Assembly: GCA_038065255.1 (NCBI GenBank)
Contig: JBBTRI010000017.1
Coordinates: 1 to 34,453 of the forward strand
Direction: 5' to 3'
Length of the DNA: 34,453 nucleotides
DNA from: Patescibacteria group bacterium
Lineage (GTDB): Bacteria > Patescibacteriota > Patescibacteriia > JACQRZ01
Position numbers and translations under genes: made by a program. This document shows positions 20,596-29,611 of the stretch, piece by piece. The first letter of the stretch is position 1; every line of letters starts with the position of its first letter. Below the pieces are notes generated by a model. The model was not told the origin of the DNA. It was given only the letters and a program-made list of their open reading frames with translations, and made no database searches.

Positions 20596-20616
20596 AACTA
20601 TGAATGCGTCAGTCAA
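20588..20616 (-). promoter_or_regulatory. Promoter of the LysM-M23 gene, leaderless geometry
   Basis: On the minus strand TTGACT (20616-20611), a 17-bp spacer and TATACT (20593-20588), then 7 nt to the ATG at 20580. Predicted +1 is 20581. Confidence 0.8.
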
Positions 20617-21586
20617 TGATACTCGCTCGGTTCGCCCGCGCACACTGGAAGAATCAATGTATGCAACAATTGCATATTTTGACCTATTCGATTATCCGTT
20701 AACACCCCAGGAACTTTGGACATATCTTTTCTATCCTCCTGCCGGATGCACAATTTCTGAAATGTTAGAGAAAAGCAAAACCCACTCCGAACTCGAATGG
20801 TCGCAAGGATTCATTCATGCCAAAGGAAGAGGTTGTTGCGTGCAAGAGCGAATCGGTCGGTATTTGCACACTGAAAGAAAAGTGCGAAAAGCGCTGCGAT
20901 TTGCGCGGCTTGCCTCGCTTGTTCCCGGTGTTGCAATGATTGCATTGTGCAACACGCTAGCATTAAGCCATGCGCGCGATAGCAGCGATATTGATGTGTT
21001 TATCGTTGCGCGAAAGGGGTATTTGTGGTTTGTGCGCGCCGCATGCATTGTTCTCTCACTTTTTTTTGGCCCCCGCCTCTCCGAACAGCATATGCGTGAT
21101 GCACTATGCTTAAGTTTTTTTATACGCCGAGACGCCTGCGATCTTTCCCCTTGTGCTCTTAACCCATCTTGCGGAATTGATGACGTGTATCTTAGTCTCT
21201 GGGTATCGCGATGTGTGCCGATGTATGACGAAGGCGGGCAGGCCCAAGCATTTTGGGAGGCAAATCGTTGGACGGAAAACAGTATTCCTCATAGAATACC
21301 CTATATCCCAAACCACATGCGCTCGATTCACCCGAACGGCGTTTTGAGAGCAGTCAAAAAAATCCTTACCATAATACTTTTTCCATTTCAAGCACGTATT
21401 GAGCGCACATGCGCAATGATTCAGAAAAAAAGATTTCCCGAACGTATTCGTCGAGCTGCAAGCAGTGCAGGTTCAGGGGTTGTTATTACAGATCAGATAT
21501 TGAAGTTTCATCTTAATGACAGAAGGGAGTATTTTCAACAAGCGCTCATTGAGCGCCTACGGTCATGTCGTATATCACAAGTATGA
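20600..21586 (+). CDS. Nucleotidyltransferase-fold protein, CPR conserved type
   Basis: The 328-residue protein starts with a helical region carrying MYATIAYFDLFDYPLTPQELW, a segment I associate with a conserved CPR hypothetical family. A nucleotidyltransferase-like active-site strand follows: LALSHARDSSDIDVFIVA with Asp130/Asp132 in the DxD position. A membrane-like hydrophobic helix comes right after (VRAACIVLSLFFG). The C-terminal half is basic and cysteine-containing. The fold suggests transfer of a nucleotidyl group to a protein, RNA or small molecule, but the GS-x motif before DxD is changed to DSSD, so activity is uncertain. It overlaps the O-antigen-ligase-like gene by 4 bp (ATGA), so the two are translationally coupled. 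Confidence 0.7.
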   Translation: MNASVNDTRSVRPRTLEESMYATIAYFDLFDYPLTPQELWTYLFYPPAGCTISEMLEKSKTHSELEWSQGFIHAKGRGCCVQERIGRYLHTERKVRKALRFARLASLVPGVAMIALCNTLALSHARDSSDIDVFIVARKGYLWFVRAACIVLSLFFGPRLSEQHMRDALCLSFFIRRDACDLSPCALNPSCGIDDVYLSLWVSRCVPMYDEGGQAQAFWEANRWTENSIPHRIPYIPNHMRSIHPNGVLRAVKKILTIILFPFQARIERTCAMIQKKRFPERIRRAASSAGSGVVITDQILKFHLNDRREYFQQALIERLRSCRISQV

Positions 21587-22869
21587 TCATTCTCGATCGC
21601 ATAATCGTTACGTTCTTAGCAGCACTTCTTTTTCTTCTTCCATGGCAGACAGCATATATTGTAGATAGTGTTCGCAATTCAACGCAGTACGGCGTTGTTT
21701 CTTTTACGCTTTTAGACGGTGTTGTTGCGCTTCTCTGTATAGTGTTTGTCATTCGCACGGCAATGGGGAGAGTATATAAAACGAGTGCATGGAGAAAGAC
21801 ATCCATCCTTTCTGCTATGCTACTTGTGCTATTTGCACTACTTTCTACACGTTGGTCATCCGAACCTCTTATAGCATTCTTGGGATCGGTTCGTTTGGGA
21901 GAAGCGCTTATTGTGTGTGGACTTCTTATATATTACCGTGCACATTCCACGATGTTTATGGCGTCTCTTATGGTATCGGCAACACTGCAATCGGGTATTG
22001 CCCTTTGGCAATTTTTCCTTCAGGTAAGCCCTGCTTCATCCTGGCTAGGTATGTCATACCATTCCGGGCAGCAGCTTGGGGATGCGGTGGTAGAAGTATT
22101 CGACCAGCGGTGGTTTCGCGCATATGGCAGTATGCCGCATCCGAATATATTGGCAGCATTTGTATCATGTGCTTTGTTTGCAGCAAGCTCATTGGTTAAT
22201 CGCATCCCAACAAAACGAATTTTTTTTATTTTTTTGGCAGGGTGGATTATTTGTAATGCCGGACTTTTTTTCACATTTTCACGGGAAGTATGGCTTGGAA
22301 CACTCGTGGGAATGGTGGTGTTATTTGTAGTGAGAAGGCCGCGTTCCGTATTGTCTCATAGGATCACGCTGCCGATGATGCTTGGGCTTACAACAGTCGT
22401 CATATGGATAAGTTTGTCAGTGGCATATTGGGAGCCGCTTTCAGCTCGATTGGGAGTAGGGGGCTGGCAGCGTTTGGAACAAAAATCTATCAATGAACGA
22501 CTAGCATCGTTCAATGATGGATTCTCGCTTATAAAACAGTCACCGCTCCTTGGAGTCGGCATGCACCAATCCACTTTTGCGCTTAAAGAGCGTTCCTACC
22601 CCCAGCCGCCCCATAATATATTCTTACTTGTTGCATCGGAAATCGGAACCATCGGTTTGGCGCTATTCCTTGCCTTGATGTGCAGCGTGATAGTGTGTGT
22701 GCGAAGGGCCCAGAATACGCGAATGCCGATATTCCTTGGCGCGTTCTGTATGATTGGCATAGCCGGTTTGTTTGACCATTTTTTTTGGAGCGTACAATCG
22801 GGAATGTTTTTGTGGTGGATACCATTTGCCTTTTGGCACGTTGATGATACGCTAGAAGCAGAGCCTTAA
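21583..22869 (+). CDS. O-antigen ligase/Wzy-like polytopic membrane protein
   Basis: The 428-residue protein has about 11-12 predicted transmembrane helices. It has the O-antigen-ligase/Wzy_C signatures: FTFSREVWLGTLVGMVVLF in the middle, then SLIKQSPLLGVGMHQ and the extracellular loop ending PQPPHNIFLLVASEIG. Relatives join oligosaccharides to a lipid carrier, polymerise them, or attach glycans to proteins. In a CPR cell it probably builds surface polysaccharide or glycoprotein. I start at ATG 21583, which overlaps the previous stop as ATGA, rather than at ATG 21565. Coupling to the nucleotidyltransferase-like gene suggests a joint role in surface glycan assembly, which is inference. Confidence 0.82.
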   Translation: MIILDRIIVTFLAALLFLLPWQTAYIVDSVRNSTQYGVVSFTLLDGVVALLCIVFVIRTAMGRVYKTSAWRKTSILSAMLLVLFALLSTRWSSEPLIAFLGSVRLGEALIVCGLLIYYRAHSTMFMASLMVSATLQSGIALWQFFLQVSPASSWLGMSYHSGQQLGDAVVEVFDQRWFRAYGSMPHPNILAAFVSCALFAASSLVNRIPTKRIFFIFLAGWIICNAGLFFTFSREVWLGTLVGMVVLFVVRRPRSVLSHRITLPMMLGLTTVVIWISLSVAYWEPLSARLGVGGWQRLEQKSINERLASFNDGFSLIKQSPLLGVGMHQSTFALKERSYPQPPHNIFLLVASEIGTIGLALFLALMCSVIVCVRRAQNTRMPIFLGAFCMIGIAGLFDHFFWSVQSGMFLWWIPFAFWHVDDTLEAEP

Positions 22870-22897
22870 TAAGGAATAGTATATCTTCATACACTCT

Positions 22898-23941
22898 ATG
22901 GAACACTCTGCTCAAATTCAACAACCCATTAATGCATCGAAGTTCCGAAAGAAAAAAGAATCAATATATTTTATACTTGTTCTCCTTGTATCATTGGTGG
23001 TATGGGCAAGTGCTCTGTGGGGCCTGTATTATGGCATGGTAGCGCTTACCGCCAAGCCAAGTGCGGATGATGCAAATCTTTGTTATGGGAAACCATTGGA
23101 AGGCGATTCGGTATTTATTATTCCGGATACGTATAAGCAATCATATCTTGATGACGGTGAGTCATGCATTGATCCGTTAACTCTTGATCCCAAACAACGC
23201 GAAGTAGCGCTTAAGGAATACCGTGAAGAATTCGAAAAAGGACAAGAAGGGGAAGTTGGTCTTTCTGTGGCGTTTTTCATTCTTTTTGGGTTTTTACTGT
23301 TTGGCTTTCTCATGCATCTGTATATCTTAGCGTTTGTTCGTATGACTGCTGTTCGCGTGGGGCCCGATCAGTTTGCCTCCGTGTGGGAGTCTGCGCAACG
23401 CCTTGCAGCGCGCCTTGGCATGAAAAAAGTTCCGGACATATTCATACTCAATGGAGAAGGAATGCTCAATGCTTTTGCAACCAAACTGATTAGTAGAAAA
23501 ATAATCGTTCTTTTTTCTGATCTTGCAGAAGCCCTCAGCGAACCTGAACATCAGCTTCAACTGGATGCCGTACTTGCGCACGAATTGGGGCACCACGCAT
23601 TGGGACATACCAAGCTTTATTTGTGGCTGCTTTATCCCGGAGAATTTATTCCTTTCATTTCTCTTTCGTGGTCGCGAGAGCGCGAATACTCTGCCGATCG
23701 AGTGATGCAGGCGCTTATCGAAAATCCAGAAGCGTATGAACGCGGGCTTATTAAGCTTGCAGCGGGTAAGATGTTTGGCAACCTAGCGAATATTGATCGG
23801 TATGTTGATCAAATCAAACAGGAACGCGGTTTCATGGTGAAATGGGCGGAATATTTTTCTAGCCATCCATTTTTGCCGAAGAGGATCCGTGAACTTCGGC
23901 GATATAAAGAATTTCTTAACATCAAAAAAGGGATCGGATAA
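22898..23941 (+). CDS. Second M48-family membrane metalloprotease
   Basis: The 347-residue protein has a cytoplasmic N-terminus and a first membrane helix (about 24-48). An extra loop of about 70 residues follows (51-120, with two cysteines), then a second helix (about 121-147). The zinc motif HELGHHALGH is at 228-237. The third ligand lies in SREREYSADRV, with the typical tail HPFLPKRIRELRR. The large loop between the first two helices is not present in the HtpX encoded at 15360-16181, so the two are paralogues with different topology and probably different substrates. It lies 28 bp after the O-antigen-ligase-like gene. Its stop codon overlaps a 34-codon ORF by 1 bp. Confidence 0.9.
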   Translation: MEHSAQIQQPINASKFRKKKESIYFILVLLVSLVVWASALWGLYYGMVALTAKPSADDANLCYGKPLEGDSVFIIPDTYKQSYLDDGESCIDPLTLDPKQREVALKEYREEFEKGQEGEVGLSVAFFILFGFLLFGFLMHLYILAFVRMTAVRVGPDQFASVWESAQRLAARLGMKKVPDIFILNGEGMLNAFATKLISRKIIVLFSDLAEALSEPEHQLQLDAVLAHELGHHALGHTKLYLWLLYPGEFIPFISLSWSREREYSADRVMQALIENPEAYERGLIKLAAGKMFGNLANIDRYVDQIKQERGFMVKWAEYFSSHPFLPKRIRELRRYKEFLNIKKGIG

Positions 23942-24045
23942 TGATCTTGACAGAAATGTATCCTGCGATACTATTGTACGTGATGTTTATTATGTACCTT
24001 GACCTTTTCATGGCATCCCTAGATTGCAAGGGACAGCGATCATGA
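23941..24045 (+). CDS. Tiny hydrophobic ORF (34 aa) coupled to both neighbours
   Basis: A 34-codon frame begins MILTEMYPAILLYVMFIMYL and is essentially one transmembrane helix followed by a short basic tail. Its ATG overlaps the upstream stop (TAATG). Its TGA overlaps the downstream ATG (ATGA, 24042-24045), exactly the geometry of translational coupling on both sides. It has no SD. Promoter-like hexamers for the next gene (TTGACA at 23947, TACTAT at 23969) lie within it, so it may instead be non-coding leader DNA. Confidence 0.4.
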   Translation: MILTEMYPAILLYVMFIMYLDLFMASLDCKGQRS

Positions 24046-25679
24046 CACTTCAGTCGGTCGGAAGAATCGTAAAGAAGACGGAAAGATTCAGTGATCTTCA
24101 ATCAACGCTTGACGTGCGCGACTCCGAGCTTCGCGCAGAACGTGAAGAAACCAAACGACTTACCCGAGAGCTTGAAAGTGCATTAAAAGCAGCTCAACAA
24201 GCCAAGGATGAATTGGGCAAGCTTCAAGCGAGATTTTCGCAAGAGCAGTCTGGTGAAGCGGCCCGTGTAGCAGGAGAACTCGAAGCGCTCAAACGCGATA
24301 CTGCTTTTTGGACGCGTGCCGTTCCCGATAGAAATGAACGCATTGAGCTTTCCTCGCTTTTTGAATGGCAACTCTCGAGCTATGGGCGCATCGCCGAAGC
24401 AAGTGCACTCATTGATGGAAGACATGAGCTGATATCTGAAGTTCAGAGGAAAGAACGAGAGGCATCTCGTGCAGGGAAACAAGAAGACTTTGATAAATTC
24501 CGCGAACTCGCCGACTCCTATTATGCCGAAATTCGCCAACACCAAGCCGAGATAGATAAACAGCGTGCCATCATCGCCACCAAGATTGTTCCAATGATCG
24601 AACGTGTCATGACCAGCGATCCTCGCTCGATAGATGACGATATTCAACCAGACGAAGATGTGAAGGATGACACAGATCGCAAGGAGCTTGAACAGGGAGG
24701 TGAGAGTGGATCTCAGGATAGTGCGCCTGAAGTCTATCATCCTACCATCCAAATACATCAACCCCTGACAGCACTCGATCGTTACAAGCACACCCTTGTT
24801 TTTGCAGGTTGTGAGCACATACGCGAGATTATTGATCTCCTTCAGTGGCTTATAAGCGAGAATTTCGCAACCAAACTTTCAAAGTTTCTTATTCTTATTG
24901 AAGAAGATGCTTATGAAACACGAGTCGGGGAGACTGCAAAACTTAAGAAGTGGAATTATGACCAGAAAAATCGAGCATGCAAACTGATACGACTCCTTCT
25001 TGACGGTGTACCGATTTGGACATCCAATGAACTGTCAGAACGGCGTATTTTTCTCCGTATTGATCGCGAGGAAAAGCTTCAGCAATTCCTTCAAACTCTC
25101 GATGAGAGATTTCGCCGGCAAGTACAGGATCAAGAAAATACTCAAGTGTCTCAGCAAAAGCCACTTTCACCACCACCGATACAAAAGTGCTCTGTCGCGA
25201 AGCCGGCACAAAAATACAAGGGATTCACGTATTCGGGCAAAAAAGTATCTTTGCATCGAGATTTGGTTGGAAAAGAAGACCAATTCCTTGAGTATGTTCC
25301 TACTGGCCACTTTCTTGGTTCAATACAGGCAGGAGTTTCTTATGGCAAATTAAGGAGTTGCGGCTATGTAGAGAATTTTGAACAAACACTGCGCGAAGCA
25401 AGCAGGGGTGAATTGTCAAAGCGTATTGAGAAAAAACTTGTCACTGAAGCTCTTCCCGAGGGGAAAACCATCAACGGCATAATGAAAAGCGCTATGGCTA
25501 TAGAAAGTCATGTACAACAGCTCGATATCTTCAATTCCCAACAAGAATTCGATAGGGGCAAGGCAATCGAAAGGGCCTATGCCATTCTGATATCGAAAGA
25601 AGGATATGATGCCTTTACGGTCCGACGCGCCACCACAGATAAACGGCATTCAACATCACTCAGCCCCGCTCAATCATAA
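24042..25679 (+). CDS. Large coiled-coil orphan protein, 545 aa
   Basis: No family is recognised. The first 85 residues are a strongly charged coiled coil (SELRAEREETKRLTRELESA...). A helical domain follows (about 88-195, FWTRAVPDRNERIELSSLFEWQ), then an acidic low-complexity linker (about 196-235). A mixed domain comes next (about 240-360, with hydrophobic strands such as FLILIEEDAYETRVG). A Gln/Pro linker precedes a C-terminal helical domain of about 150 residues. There is no signal peptide or membrane segment, so it is cytoplasmic unless recruited by a partner. ATG 24042 follows AAGGGA by about 9 nt. A terminator overlaps the stop codon. The multidomain coiled-coil layout recalls scaffold or DNA-associated proteins, but nothing specific supports a function. 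Confidence 0.75.
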   Translation: MTLQSVGRIVKKTERFSDLQSTLDVRDSELRAEREETKRLTRELESALKAAQQAKDELGKLQARFSQEQSGEAARVAGELEALKRDTAFWTRAVPDRNERIELSSLFEWQLSSYGRIAEASALIDGRHELISEVQRKEREASRAGKQEDFDKFRELADSYYAEIRQHQAEIDKQRAIIATKIVPMIERVMTSDPRSIDDDIQPDEDVKDDTDRKELEQGGESGSQDSAPEVYHPTIQIHQPLTALDRYKHTLVFAGCEHIREIIDLLQWLISENFATKLSKFLILIEEDAYETRVGETAKLKKWNYDQKNRACKLIRLLLDGVPIWTSNELSERRIFLRIDREEKLQQFLQTLDERFRRQVQDQENTQVSQQKPLSPPPIQKCSVAKPAQKYKGFTYSGKKVSLHRDLVGKEDQFLEYVPTGHFLGSIQAGVSYGKLRSCGYVENFEQTLREASRGELSKRIEKKLVTEALPEGKTINGIMKSAMAIESHVQQLDIFNSQQEFDRGKAIERAYAILISKEGYDAFTVRRATTDKRHSTSLSPAQS

Positions 25680-25692
25680 GCGGGCTTTTTTA
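25662..25692 (+). terminator. Terminator overlapping the end of the coiled-coil gene
   Basis: AGCCCCGCT / AGCGGGCT stem (one bulged C) with an 8-nt loop and a T6 tract. The stop codon lies in the loop/stem. Confidence 0.85.
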
Positions 25693-25717
25693 TATTTATT
25701 ATTATTTTCAGCGCCTC

Positions 25718-25746
25718 TTGACAGGAAAGAAAATTTCTCGTAGAAT
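25718..25746 (+). promoter_or_regulatory. groES-groEL promoter
   Basis: TTGACA (25718-25723), a 17-bp spacer and TAGAAT (25741-25746). Predicted +1 is about 25753, with a leader of about 36 nt. No CIRCE inverted repeat is seen in the promoter or leader. Confidence 0.75.
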
Positions 25747-25788
25747 TGCACGTACTATCGCATCTTTATTCTTAAGCGAACTAACGCT

Positions 25789-26076
25789 ATGCAGCTCAAA
25801 CCACTCGGCGACCATATCATAGTCGAACCACTCTCATCCCAGGAGATGACCAAATCAGGTATTATTCTGCCGGAAACCGCAAAAGAAAAACCGGAACGAG
25901 GAACTGTTATTGCAGTCGGACCCGGAAAGATTTTGGATAATGGACAGCGTGCGCCTATGGACGTGCAAGTAGGCAATGTTATCGTGTTCAAACGATACAG
26001 CCCCGATGAATTTAAATTCGAAAATAAAGAATATCTTATTCTCTCTCAATCAGATGTGTTGGCAATTGTCGCCTAA
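25789..26076 (+). CDS. groES: Co-chaperonin GroES
   Basis: The 95-residue protein is a standard GroES: KPLGDHIIVEPLSSQEMTKSG (with the mobile loop around residues 17-32, GIILPETAKEKPERG) and GTVIAVGPGKILDNG. It forms the heptameric lid of the GroEL folding chamber. It lies 22 bp before groEL and is the first gene of the operon after a TTGACA/TAGAAT promoter. There is no SD before the ATG. Length and motifs are typical, so it is confidently functional. Confidence 0.98.
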   Translation: MQLKPLGDHIIVEPLSSQEMTKSGIILPETAKEKPERGTVIAVGPGKILDNGQRAPMDVQVGNVIVFKRYSPDEFKFENKEYLILSQSDVLAIVA

Positions 26077-26086
26077 CATATTCTAA

Positions 26087-27745
<1,659 letters not shown>

Positions 27746-27769
27746 AATTTTCGAAAGAATTTCCCATTC

Positions 27770-27797
27770 AAGAGAGGCTTTGCAAAGAGCCTCTTTT
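27770..27797 (+). terminator. Terminator after groEL
   Basis: AAGAGAGGCT / AGCCTCTT-type stem (AGAGGCT 27773-27779 with AGCCTCT 27788-27794) and a T4 tract. The sigma-factor gene starts about 20 bp later, so some read-through is possible. Confidence 0.8.
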
Positions 27798-27815
27798 GTA
27801 TTAGGATGAAACTCA

Positions 27816-29540
27816 ATGGAAGAGAGTACATCGTACTTTGATAATATTGAATTTGAAGAAGAACGCCAGCGATTATGGAGATTGTATCATCAGTATCCAC
27901 GGCCATCAGATCATAATTATCGCATTACCCTGATACGGAAAATCGCCGTGCTTCATGGCGGGTATGCAAAGCTGCCAAAGCTTTCCGAACAACAAAAAAC
28001 AATTCTCGAAATGTACTATGAGTGGAATGTAAGCAATGCAAGTATCGGGATGAGAATCGGCGTACGGGAAAAGATTATTCATCAAGAACATGATGTCGCA
28101 TTGCAACTCCTTGAGCACTATAACAATGCGTCTGTGCCGGAAAATCGCATAATTCCCATTCGCGCGCCAAGAGTATCTTCTTTGAGGCAGTCACCGGTAG
28201 GATACACATCATTTGCCATGCCTACTTCAATCAATGATTTTTGGGAAAGGTATGATAGTGAAACAAACTGGCGGCGTAAACGAGAAATGATGCGGGCCTA
28301 TCTTGCGGCATTTCCTCCCGAGGACACATTCTTTATCGAGAGGGAACATATGGCGGTGCAGGAGCTTGTTGTGGAAGGGAAGGATGTATCGAGTGTGATG
28401 CACGCAGAGGGTGTCAGCAGGCAAACAATCCACAACCACTTCAATGGAGCGCTTGATAAGCTTCGCATTCGCGACGGTGTCGCACCACTTCATCAGAAAA
28501 AAGGTGCAGAAAAAAAACGAAAAGCATCTCTAATCCCATCAGTCAGAAAGCCTATAAGAAAAAAATCTGAACTAAGGGGTGAAGAAATGCTTGTGGCGTA
28601 CTTGGCAGACCCGATGAATAAAAAACTTCGAGATCAACTTGTCTTGGAGTGGGTGCCCCTCATACATTTTGTCATTAAACGTAAAGTGTATGTTAATCTT
28701 GCACATTTTGAATATGACGATTACGTGAGCATGGGAATGGCGGGACTTCTTAAAGCTGTCGATTCATACGATCCTGCGAGAGGAACGTTCAAAACGCACG
28801 CTATAAACCAGATTACCTATGCCATTCAAAATGGTACAAAGAGCGAGCTGGGCGTTCATAACGCTTATGTGCGCGCCATGGCAATTGCCAATGAAGTGAA
28901 AGAGATAGAAAAACAGGAAGAGGTAGGAGCTCTTGATACAAAAATGAGCGAGAGAAAGTCGAAACTTCAACGCCAACTTGAGAGTATCATGTTGGTTATT
29001 AAGGTGGATTCACTGGACCGTCCACTAGGGGACAAGCATGACGGAATCCAGCTTTCACTCGATCGGCGCATTACCTATGCAGAAGCTGTCCGTGAAGATT
29101 CGGCAACAGAGATGTATCTTGATAGACTAGCGGAATACATTTGTATTCTTTCCCAGAGGGAACAGGATGTTCTGTATTACACGCTCTATGAGGGTGTGAC
29201 CCCCACAATGATCGGCAGAAAGTATGGAATAACAAAAAAAGTGGTGGAATGTATGATTGATGACGCTGTGGAGAAACTGAGAAGAGCCTTCTTTCAATCT
29301 GACGAATCCCATGATGATATACGCAAGGCGTCAATCGCAGGATACGATCCTGATAGTGAAGTCTTTCAATCAGCTTTTGCATTACTATCCTATAAACAGA
29401 GAGAGGCGCTTCGACTCCGAGAAGAAGAGGGCTTTACCCTTGAAGTAGCCGGAAAGCGACTCGGCGTGACTCGGGAACGCATACGGCAGCTAGAAGCAAG
29501 TGCCCGACAACAACTTAAAGAATTCATGAAAAAATCTTAA
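27816..29540 (+). CDS. Sigma-70-family factor with unusual multi-HTH architecture
   Basis: The 574-residue protein contains a clear sigma region 2 (about 272-342: LVLEWVPLIHFVIKR, DYVSMGMAGLLKAVDSYDPA, RGTFKTHAINQITYAIQNG). A region-3-like stretch and the classic linker SLDRPLGD (399-406) follow. Two region-4-like modules come next (about 440-493: LSQREQDVLYYTLYEGVTP...; and 520-572: LSYKQREALRLREEEGFTL, ending in VTRERIRQLEASARQQLKEF). Before region 2 there are two further HTH-like segments (56-103, LSEQQKTILEMYYEWNVSNA; 173-217, IEREHMAVQELVVEGKDVSS with GVSRQTIHNHF) and a basic linker. Sigma factors normally have one region 4. ATG 27816 follows GGATG by 7 nt. It lies directly after groEL, so a stress link is possible but unproven. 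A terminator follows. Confidence 0.85.
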   Translation: MEESTSYFDNIEFEEERQRLWRLYHQYPRPSDHNYRITLIRKIAVLHGGYAKLPKLSEQQKTILEMYYEWNVSNASIGMRIGVREKIIHQEHDVALQLLEHYNNASVPENRIIPIRAPRVSSLRQSPVGYTSFAMPTSINDFWERYDSETNWRRKREMMRAYLAAFPPEDTFFIEREHMAVQELVVEGKDVSSVMHAEGVSRQTIHNHFNGALDKLRIRDGVAPLHQKKGAEKKRKASLIPSVRKPIRKKSELRGEEMLVAYLADPMNKKLRDQLVLEWVPLIHFVIKRKVYVNLAHFEYDDYVSMGMAGLLKAVDSYDPARGTFKTHAINQITYAIQNGTKSELGVHNAYVRAMAIANEVKEIEKQEEVGALDTKMSERKSKLQRQLESIMLVIKVDSLDRPLGDKHDGIQLSLDRRITYAEAVREDSATEMYLDRLAEYICILSQREQDVLYYTLYEGVTPTMIGRKYGITKKVVECMIDDAVEKLRRAFFQSDESHDDIRKASIAGYDPDSEVFQSAFALLSYKQREALRLREEEGFTLEVAGKRLGVTRERIRQLEASARQQLKEFMKKS

Positions 29541-29570
29541 GGACCCACACAATTGCAAGGGTCCTTTTTC
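29541..29570 (+). terminator. Terminator after the sigma-factor gene
   Basis: GGACCC (29541-29546) / GGGTCC (29559-29564) with a T5 tract directly after the stop codon. Confidence 0.85.
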
Positions 29571-29611
29571 TTGCTTGTCCGTCGGGAGCTTCTTTGGTAG
29601 GGTAGGAGTAT

